Shown: piece by piece, positions 53,417 to 61,098 of the stretch | Position numbering within the stretch: the first letter of the stretch is position 1 | Layout of the letters: each line of letters starts with the position of its first letter | Assembly: GCA_022822185.1 (NCBI GenBank) | Contig: JAJECE010000112.1 | Span: 1 to 64,000 of the forward strand | Direction of reading: 5' to 3' | Length of the DNA stretch: 64,000 bases | DNA from: Rhodothermales bacterium | Lineage (GTDB): Bacteria > Bacteroidota > Rhodothermia > Rhodothermales > Bin80 | The notes under the pieces: generated by a model | What the model saw: only the letters and a program-made list of their open reading frames with translations | What the model was told of the DNA's origin: nothing | Databases searched by the model: none | Made by a program: the position numbers and the translations under genes

Positions 53417-54025
53417 TTGACGCATATCTCCATGAGTCCTGCAAAGTTACCAATTGAAGACTATTTGGTCATTGCTTACCTACTCAAGAAGGCGGGGCTT
53501 GACGGGATAGTCTTAACGCCCCTCCAGATCAACAAGTTGGTTTACATTTGCCATGGATGGGTATTAGCCAAGTTGAACTGTCCATTAATTGATAACAGTT
53601 CTGGCCAAATTCAGGCATGGAAATATGGCCCGGTTGTTCACCGAGTGTACGTCTTGCTCAAAGACTTTGGGTCGCAGGAAGTAACCTACGATTCCTTTTG
53701 CGAGAGACTCGAACGATTTCTAATTGGAGAAGAGTCGGCAGATAATTACATCTCGGGGAAACTTGAGGATCTTGCCTCAAAAGAGCCCAGTGTGTTTAAG
53801 TTAATAGACATGGTCTGGTATGTATATAAGGGGTTATCGGGAGGGCAGTTAATTACAATAACCCACAAGCATGGAACTCCATGGTATCAGAAAGTAAAGA
53901 GAAATGTATTTGGGCAGGTAGTTCACGCAATACCCATCCCCGATCAGATAATTTCTGATTACTACAAAAATGAATTGAGAGAACTACCAGACTTTGCAAA
54001 TGCCCAGCACGGAAGAAAACATTGA
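53417..54025 (+). CDS. panA: Panacea (DUF4065) domain protein, candidate PanA antitoxin
   Basis: LTPLQINKLVYICHGWVLAKLNCPLIDNSSGQIQAWKYGPVVHRVY; HGTPWY near C-terminus. Confidence 0.85.
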   Translation: MTHISMSPAKLPIEDYLVIAYLLKKAGLDGIVLTPLQINKLVYICHGWVLAKLNCPLIDNSSGQIQAWKYGPVVHRVYVLLKDFGSQEVTYDSFCERLERFLIGEESADNYISGKLEDLASKEPSVFKLIDMVWYVYKGLSGGQLITITHKHGTPWYQKVKRNVFGQVVHAIPIPDQIISDYYKNELRELPDFANAQHGRKH

Positions 54026-54278
54026 AGACGTTCTGAATCAACTTCGTGAGGCATTAAAGAGTCAACCATCTTCAGAAAAAGAATCGGATCACTTGCAGCC
54101 GCCATCGGGGAATTGGGCTGCAAGAATCTATGAAAATGAATATAAGCCCTTCCCTAAATGGATCAAATATCTCATACGTTACGGAATTGTTGTGATCGCT
54201 TTTTTGATTGGACTAAATCATGGTTCAGCCCAGATACAGCAGTTACTGTGTCAGTGGTTTGACAGATTCTGCGGTTAA
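54000..54278 (+). CDS. Small membrane protein, candidate PanT-type toxin
   Basis: ATG at 54000 overlaps panA by 26 nt; single TM YLIRYGIVVIAFLIGL after a polar N-terminal region. Confidence 0.6.
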   Translation: MPSTEENIEDVLNQLREALKSQPSSEKESDHLQPPSGNWAARIYENEYKPFPKWIKYLIRYGIVVIAFLIGLNHGSAQIQQLLCQWFDRFCG

Positions 54279-54481
54279 GTCCAGTCAACCGCAAGCATCT
54301 CCGTCCAACGACGCACCATCTTGTGTGTCCAACGTGGAGTTATCACGATTGCTCTGGCCATAAATGCAATCTCGGAAATCCCGCTGCGGCAGAGCAGAAA
54401 GTTGTGTCCACGCCACCATACCGTCCAGTTCAGTGATCGGCCGTATTGTTGATTCAGCCAAGAAACACGGAGTAAGATGGG

Positions 54482-55744
54482 CTAGGGACAATACGGCCGC
54501 GAAGTGTCGCTAGACGCGGCCCCCTCCGATGCGCCGCCCCTCGTCGTTGGACAATGACCATGTACGCAGCGGCCGGTCCGGCGGGGGACGGAACAGAGGG
54601 GGTTGCCCCTCCCGAAATTCTCAACGAGCCAGGCCTGCATGGACGGGATCGGGATGACATACATGTTATCGAACTCTTCCAGCACGCCTTTGTGCACCAT
54701 CCGCCGGAACAACTCTTCCGCCTTGGATTCCCCGTACGCATCCGTGAGCGCGTCCGTCAGATACTCTCTGGCAAAACTGTACCGGGGCGGCACATCCCGG
54801 AGACTGTGAGCAATACATCGAAGTACGCTGTCCTGAATGCCCTGCACCCGCGCTTTGTAGAATTTTGTGCGTTCTTTCCGCCCCGTCTCCATCACCACAT
54901 TCAACCCATTCGGGGTCATCCGCCTGCGGTCCGCCCGCACCTGCAGCGCCGCGGCTTGCGCATAGCAGGCAATATGCTGAGGCCAGCCGTGCGTCTCTGC
55001 CATGATCGCATCCACCCAGGGCCTGATGTCTCCCTTGGCCTTCCCCTCCAGCTGGAGCCAGTCTGCGATGACCCTCCGCTCTTCATCCGGCTTTAGAGGC
55101 TCCAAATCCACGCAGCAGCCGGGCTTAAAGCGGGACACGCCCATTTTCTGGAATGCCACCTTCGTCCCACCGAGCCCCGCCACGAGCAGCATCATAGGGC
55201 GCCCCATGTCGCCGTTATGGAGTCTATCCAGAAACACCTTCACCGTCTCGTGACGCGCATCCGAAGATGTCATCCCTCCGCCCAGTGTCTGTGCTTCGTC
55301 CAAGACGAGCAGGAGCGGGGACTTCCCTAGCCTGATGATACTCTGGGGAGTGTGACCGGGGAGTTTGAACTTCGCTCCCGCCCCTCCCTTGATCCATTTA
55401 TCAAATCCCGCCTCTATAGCGATTGTGTCCAAAAGAGCCCGCCAGACTTCCCAACGCTCTAACAACTGGCACATGGCATCCGTGTCCCAGAGCGCCTTCG
55501 TGTTTATCTTCAGCGTCTCCCATCCACGCTTTCTGGCCCGCCGCGCACACTCATAAAGCAGTGCGGTCTTGCCCGCACCCGGCGCGGCCTGAATCAGGAA
55601 CGTCGTCCCCTTCGTACTATCATCCACCGTGAACTGCAAACGCTTTCGAAAGGCACCCAGCACTTTCTCTCTCCCGTGGAAGTACTCGGTTTTTCCCCGG
55701 TCGTCTATATCGTCGGCCCAGTCTGGGGTATAACCGTCATTCAT
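54482..55744 (-). CDS. AAA ATPase (AAA_16-like), full-length paralogue
   Basis: EYFHGREKVL, Walker A QAAPGAGKTALL, Walker B LLLVLDEAQTL, LHNGDMGRPMMLLVAGLGG, WPQHIACYAQAAAL, IPIPSMQAWLVENFG. Confidence 0.82.
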   Translation of the reverse strand: MNDGYTPDWADDIDDRGKTEYFHGREKVLGAFRKRLQFTVDDSTKGTTFLIQAAPGAGKTALLYECARRARKRGWETLKINTKALWDTDAMCQLLERWEVWRALLDTIAIEAGFDKWIKGGAGAKFKLPGHTPQSIIRLGKSPLLLVLDEAQTLGGGMTSSDARHETVKVFLDRLHNGDMGRPMMLLVAGLGGTKVAFQKMGVSRFKPGCCVDLEPLKPDEERRVIADWLQLEGKAKGDIRPWVDAIMAETHGWPQHIACYAQAAALQVRADRRRMTPNGLNVVMETGRKERTKFYKARVQGIQDSVLRCIAHSLRDVPPRYSFAREYLTDALTDAYGESKAEELFRRMVHKGVLEEFDNMYVIPIPSMQAWLVENFGRGNPLCSVPRRTGRCVHGHCPTTRGGASEGAASSDTSRPYCP

Positions 55745-56372
55745 CGCTATTGGAGGTTGCGGGAGAGATTAGACACCCCGAATCCCGGCGGGATTCCCCG
55801 CACCAGGTGCTGCGCATGTTCAACCGGGGGGCGAGTTCCCTGTGCGCGTCCAGCACCTGCCGACTATCGCCGCAAAAAGCCCCCAGTCGCCATTCAGCAC
55901 AGCACCGCCGGCAAAGAATGGAGTTTATCTACATGAGGCCCCCGTGCAGACCGTGCAGTTACAGATGCTATATCTGTTCCACAGGCATCTACCGGACTAG
56001 ATACACAGGCAAAAAGACATTCCCGAATTAATCTTTGCCTGCGCCTTTCCACGGCGCACGGAAAATCTGATCTGAAGTCCCATCAGACCATACACCAATG
56101 GAACCATTCCATCAAACCGCAAAAAATCGCATAATTCCGGTGTCTTCATGGAAAAATCAGAGGATAAGTTGTTTTTTCTTCAGCCCTTAGTCTTGAAATT
56201 TGACATCCCATCTCAAGACTGCTTCCAATCCTGACGAGCCCCCGTGGAATATCCCCCCCTTCATACCCCAACTTCAACGCCGCAGAGAGATTTTCCTGGA
56301 TCTGATCTCGTAACACAGCCCCTGTACCCGCACCACTTTCACGACTGGTATTCTGCATCAGGCCTGTCGCCG

Positions 56373-59300
56373 CTATTCATCCCGTTCGTTCGGAAAAACC
56401 AACCCCCTCGCATGATTCTCCGGCACAACATATCGGGTATGATAGTCCAGCCAATCGGATGGATAACGCTGATAGACGGGGTCGTCCTTTAATCGCCCTG
56501 GAATCTCATCATACGTAGGATCGCCGTGCGATGGCAGCGGACGGAGAGTTCTGGAAAACGTCGTATTATAGTCCCCGTCCTTCACCCAGCCATCCCCGAT
56601 CAGGACAAAATCTCTCTTGTAACCTGCGGCGACCGGACGCATCTCTGTAAATTGCAGCAGCATTTCGTCCCCTGCATTCATGATGACATAGCGGTCATCA
56701 ATCTGTTCTAACAGCGGACCTACCTCTCCAAAACGGGTATGGTACCCAACCAGATCACGCCAGATCTGTGCAGTACCGCTCAATGTATCGTATACGGGCA
56801 GTTCGGGGGAGGAGCGATCTCGCTCATTCACGACCGAGAAGCCGCGATATCTGAGATCTGCCTCTTTGGGGAGCATGTGCGTGACCTGCAAAGCGGAATC
56901 CTCCAGTTTTTCTGCAGTATACAGTGCATCCCAGTAAATCTCCATGTTTGTATGCAGGCGAAGTCTCCGGGCCCCCGAACTCCTGACCACCGGCGCTAAA
57001 TCAATCAGGATTGTTTTGGATTTCCCGCTGGGGAACCCCAGATTTGCATGTACTGTTTGCCAGGATCCATCCGGGAGTTGCGCATCCACACGTAATCCGC
57101 TGGGAGGGGCATGGTTCCCCTGACTGATGGCGACATTGATGGAGCTGTCCGTTGGCCGGATCCAGCCTCGACCAATCAGCCAGGCATCCTGCGGGGTTGC
57201 CTCGCTGATCTCCACTTCCAGATAATGATCTCTGGTAATCCCCTGATAGTCACCACGTCCAAAGAAGTCTGCATAATGTTCATCCTGAACCAGTACGGTC
57301 TCCAGTACATCCTCTCCGCGATCATTCCATGCTCCCGCAATGGGGATGCGTTCCGAGGTCAGATGGACCTTCAACTCCGGCGGAGGGAAGGCAAATCGTT
57401 CATCTACAAAAATCTCCGTACCAACCGGATGATCCACAACCATCAGAGAGACATGATCAAAAAAGTGAGTTTCCCATAACTCTGCGGTGATCCGAATATC
57501 ATAGTGTCCATCTCTCGGCTGGAGCTGCTCTCCCTTGATCTTCACCCAATCTTCGGTGGTCATAATACCTGCGGTCTCCTGTGCATTGATCCGAAGTCCG
57601 AGCGGTGAGCGCCAGATAAAGTCGGTGACAAACTCCACATCCTCCCCATTCCAGGTGAAAAGCCATGGACAGGAGCCCTTCAGTCGCTGGGTTGCGCTGA
57701 CAATTTCATCCGAAAGCAGATCAAATTCCGCCTGTACCGATCCATTGGGCCAGATAATGCGTGCAACATCGGCCAGCGACTGTTCTCCAAGCCCAAAATG
57801 CACAATCGGCTGGGTGATCGGCTGCTTCTGGTACAGGAGTCCTGCACGGACTTCAACCTCTCCGCCGATCCCGAACGAATTAATCCGCTGATCTCCAACC
57901 GCCTGCGCGGCCCGCGGCTGAATCTGGAGCATCTGGTATTCTTTGGTCTGGATGACCCCGTACCGGACCGGCTGGCGCTGAGCATTTAAACCTATCATAT
58001 CCAGTCTCCCGGCAAACCGTGTTGCACTGAGCGCGTGCGTTTCCAGTTCGGTCAGCGTCTCCTGCAGATAGAATGCATAATCGTGATCCTGCAGGAAAAT
58101 TTGTGATTGGCCACTTGCGGTCACCACCATATCAATGCCTCCATTATTATCCAGGTCTCCGGTCAAAAGCTGTGCATCCGGTGTCTGCAACGCCCCCTCC
58201 AACAGCATCTCCACGGCGGGATCACTTCCCAGAGTTACACGCAGAATCTCTCCGGTATCTTTAAGGACGAGGAGTTCTATCCTGCCGTCACTGTTACTGT
58301 CGCTGACCGTTACATCCAGAAGAGAATCGTCCGCTATGGGGTTCGACACGGGAATGAATTGGCCCTGCCGCTCATTTGCCAGCACCTTCAATCTACCCTC
58401 TGAATCCAACATTGCCGCATCCGGGTCGCCATCCTGATCTAGATCGGCCCACTCAAATGCAAGGATCAATGATTCCACTGGAAACCAGTCGGAGCGCTCA
58501 AAGGTGCCATCTCCCTTATTCCGAAGCGTCAGCAGTCCGTTTTCGGCATCATTCAGAACCAGATCTATATCTCCCTCCAGATCCATGTCCGCCGCCCAGA
58601 CGCCTGTATAGGCGGCATGGGTAAGCGCCGTGCTCAGATTCAACTCACTGGTTGCATCCACAAACTGTTCCAGCGAATCCTGACGCAACACACGCAGCCC
58701 CTCTGCTCCGGCCAGAATCAGATCGGTTCTGAAATCAAAATTATAATCCACCCCGACCCCGGCATCATGCCCGCGCACCGCCGGTGCCTGCCACGCTTCC
58801 CCCCGGAGTGTTTTTACCAAATCCGCCCCGGCATAAAATACCGCCGGCAATGCCTCATTCCCCAATGCAATTGCAGCAATCCATTCCTGAGATGTATCTG
58901 AAACCATGAATTGCTGATCCGCTACAATTTGCAGAGAGTCATCCCGTGGCGCGGGGGAGGAAGATGGATTTTCCAGACGGATAAACCGGGTCACCGGATC
59001 CCCTACGCGTTCATCGGGTACGCGTGCCTCGGCGAGATCCTGGCGATATCGCGGCTCGGTCAGCAGGATATTGCGCAAAAATCCGAGTTGTCTTGCGGCC
59101 TCTTCATCGGAGGATGCACGCTGGAGCAGTTCAATCTGCCCGCGCACATCTTCGCCCCATGTGAAGGAACCAAATATATTCAGCAGTTCAAGGTCCAGTG
59201 CGCCTGACGAAGCAGATTGCTGAAGCTGATGGAGTAAGACGGCCGTATTCTCCGGAGCTGTAATCCCGAGGTTACGCATAGAGAACCGGCGTTCATCCGA

Positions 59301-59795
59301 GTCTTCGGGAAGCATTTCAATGAGTGCAAAGAGTGCACGCAGATTCAGTGAATCAACGGACACAACCCTGCGCAGGTTACGCAGTTGTTCATCGCTATCG
59401 CCGATCATTCGCGCATGAGCGGCGGCCAGAAGCAGGATTTCGCTGTTTTCCGGGTCCAGTTCCAGGGCGCGTTCCAGATGCTCAAATGCCACATCCGGTT
59501 CATTCCGGCGCATCGCCATCAGTGCCAAATTCGCCCAGGCGGCCGGCTCCTCGGGAGCGAGTTCGGTAACCAGTGTCAGTTTCGCCGCAGCACGCAGATC
59601 TTCCCCTACCTCCATCGCAGATACCCCGGCAAAGAAAGCACTCACGATCCGAACATACTCCTCCGATTCCGTCTGGGGTTCATCGGATATGCCACACCCA
59701 AGCATCAGGGCTGCAAGAATGGCGGGAATTATCAATTTGGTGCGATGCATAAAATTATTCCTTAAGTTGAAATACGTTTTAACGGCAGAATCCAA
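56373..59795 (-). CDS. Large TPR + FG-GAP/VCBS + ASPIC/UnbV-domain lipoprotein
   Basis: LMLGCGISD lipobox; TPR-like repeats; repeated D.D.DGD/NSDG FG-GAP segments; GIGGEVEVRAG...IVHFGLGEQSLADVARIIWPNGSVQ. Confidence 0.85.
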   Translation of the reverse strand: MDSAVKTYFNLRNNFMHRTKLIIPAILAALMLGCGISDEPQTESEEYVRIVSAFFAGVSAMEVGEDLRAAAKLTLVTELAPEEPAAWANLALMAMRRNEPDVAFEHLERALELDPENSEILLLAAAHARMIGDSDEQLRNLRRVVSVDSLNLRALFALIEMLPEDSDERRFSMRNLGITAPENTAVLLHQLQQSASSGALDLELLNIFGSFTWGEDVRGQIELLQRASSDEEAARQLGFLRNILLTEPRYRQDLAEARVPDERVGDPVTRFIRLENPSSSPAPRDDSLQIVADQQFMVSDTSQEWIAAIALGNEALPAVFYAGADLVKTLRGEAWQAPAVRGHDAGVGVDYNFDFRTDLILAGAEGLRVLRQDSLEQFVDATSELNLSTALTHAAYTGVWAADMDLEGDIDLVLNDAENGLLTLRNKGDGTFERSDWFPVESLILAFEWADLDQDGDPDAAMLDSEGRLKVLANERQGQFIPVSNPIADDSLLDVTVSDSNSDGRIELLVLKDTGEILRVTLGSDPAVEMLLEGALQTPDAQLLTGDLDNNGGIDMVVTASGQSQIFLQDHDYAFYLQETLTELETHALSATRFAGRLDMIGLNAQRQPVRYGVIQTKEYQMLQIQPRAAQAVGDQRINSFGIGGEVEVRAGLLYQKQPITQPIVHFGLGEQSLADVARIIWPNGSVQAEFDLLSDEIVSATQRLKGSCPWLFTWNGEDVEFVTDFIWRSPLGLRINAQETAGIMTTEDWVKIKGEQLQPRDGHYDIRITAELWETHFFDHVSLMVVDHPVGTEIFVDERFAFPPPELKVHLTSERIPIAGAWNDRGEDVLETVLVQDEHYADFFGRGDYQGITRDHYLEVEISEATPQDAWLIGRGWIRPTDSSINVAISQGNHAPPSGLRVDAQLPDGSWQTVHANLGFPSGKSKTILIDLAPVVRSSGARRLRLHTNMEIYWDALYTAEKLEDSALQVTHMLPKEADLRYRGFSVVNERDRSSPELPVYDTLSGTAQIWRDLVGYHTRFGEVGPLLEQIDDRYVIMNAGDEMLLQFTEMRPVAAGYKRDFVLIGDGWVKDGDYNTTFSRTLRPLPSHGDPTYDEIPGRLKDDPVYQRYPSDWLDYHTRYVVPENHARGLVFPNERDE

Positions 59796-59847
59796 TCAAA
59801 TGTTTGAGTACAGATATAAGATAATGGCGTAATTTTGCTCCTGCTGA

Positions 59848-60993
59848 ATGCAAAAACCAATCATGTATTATCGACGCTATCTGCTGCTGCTCCCCCTGCT
59901 GCTGCTACAGAGTGCTGCAGCACAATATGCCCAGATTCCAGATCCATACCGGTCTGCTGTGGACTCTGCCTATCAAATGATTTTCGAAACATGGCAGGCA
60001 CAGAAATTCCCGGGGATCGCCGTCGCTGTGGCCGTGAACGGGCAGTTCATCTGGTCCGATGCCGTCGGTTTTTCGGATCTGGAGCAACGGGTGCCTCTGT
60101 GGCCGCACAGCCGCTTCCGAATCGCAAGTATCTCAAAGCCGCTTACCGCGGCAGCCGCCGCCAAACTCTACAGTCAGTCACGGCTGGATGTGGACGCAGA
60201 TATCCGGAAGTATGTGCCGGGATTCCCCATCAAACGCTGGCCAATTACCCCTCGCCAACTGGGCGCACATCTTGGGGGGATTCGGGGATATCGCCCCGGC
60301 GAAATGCTCTCGCTGGTCCCCTATGCCACCGTTGAAGACGGACTGGCTATTTTTTCAGCGGATACGCTGATACATGAGCCAGGTACGGAATACCTCTATT
60401 CCAGTTACGGCTGGAACCTTCTCAGTGCTGTGATTGAGGGTGCCTCGGGCGAATCTTTCCTCGACCATATGAAGCAGGAGGTTTTTCTTCCACTGCGTAT
60501 GCTGAATACGGTGGCGGATCATCCGGACCGCCTGATTGCGCACCGCGTCCGGTTTTATGTCCGCAGCGAGGACGGAACACTGCTGAATGCTCCCTATGTG
60601 GATAACAGTTATAAATGGGCTGGAGGCGGCTTTCTGTCTACACCAACAGACATTGTTCGATTCGGAATTGCCCATCTGGACCCATCCTTCCTTGACCAGA
60701 AAGCCAGGGAACTGCTTTTTACCGAACAGCAAACCATCACCGGCGAACCTGTCGGGTACGCGTTTGGCTGGCGGGTGGAAACCCGTTCCGACCGTCTTCG
60801 CTATTTCAGTCACAGCGGAGGGGCCATTGGTGGCACCTCTCTCCTTGTCATTCAACCGGATACCGGTGTAGTCGTGGCAGCCATGGTCAACATGAGTGAT
60901 GCGAACCTGAATGTTGTACAGGAACTCGTTTCCCTGTTTGTTAGGGAGGCACAGCGTCTAGACACAGAGAAAAATCCACTTGACAGTAACTGA
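59848..60993 (+). CDS. Serine hydrolase (class C beta-lactamase-like)
   Basis: Signal peptide; FRIASISKPLTAAAA (SxxK), YLYSSYGWNLLSAVIE, YFSHSGGAIGG. Confidence 0.9.
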   Translation: MQKPIMYYRRYLLLLPLLLLQSAAAQYAQIPDPYRSAVDSAYQMIFETWQAQKFPGIAVAVAVNGQFIWSDAVGFSDLEQRVPLWPHSRFRIASISKPLTAAAAAKLYSQSRLDVDADIRKYVPGFPIKRWPITPRQLGAHLGGIRGYRPGEMLSLVPYATVEDGLAIFSADTLIHEPGTEYLYSSYGWNLLSAVIEGASGESFLDHMKQEVFLPLRMLNTVADHPDRLIAHRVRFYVRSEDGTLLNAPYVDNSYKWAGGGFLSTPTDIVRFGIAHLDPSFLDQKARELLFTEQQTITGEPVGYAFGWRVETRSDRLRYFSHSGGAIGGTSLLVIQPDTGVVVAAMVNMSDANLNVVQELVSLFVREAQRLDTEKNPLDSN

Positions 60994-61098
60994 GACGGTA
61001 TGCTGTGATTTACAGATCAGGGAATCCTTGCAGGGATCGTGATCTGTACTTACGTTCATCACGTTCTGCCGCACGTCAAACTCCATCTTCTATCAGAC

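Noticed and set aside
54285-54480. Possible transposase or toxin remnant between the small membrane protein and AAA copy 3
   Set aside because: All frames were read; no IS or toxin motifs and no terminal repeats visible.
59803-59837. Bacteroidota-type promoter (TTTG ... TAATTTTG) before the serine hydrolase
   Set aside because: The -7 box matches TAnnTTTG but the spacer (23 nt) is longer than expected and it lies only about 10 nt from the ATG; too weak to call.
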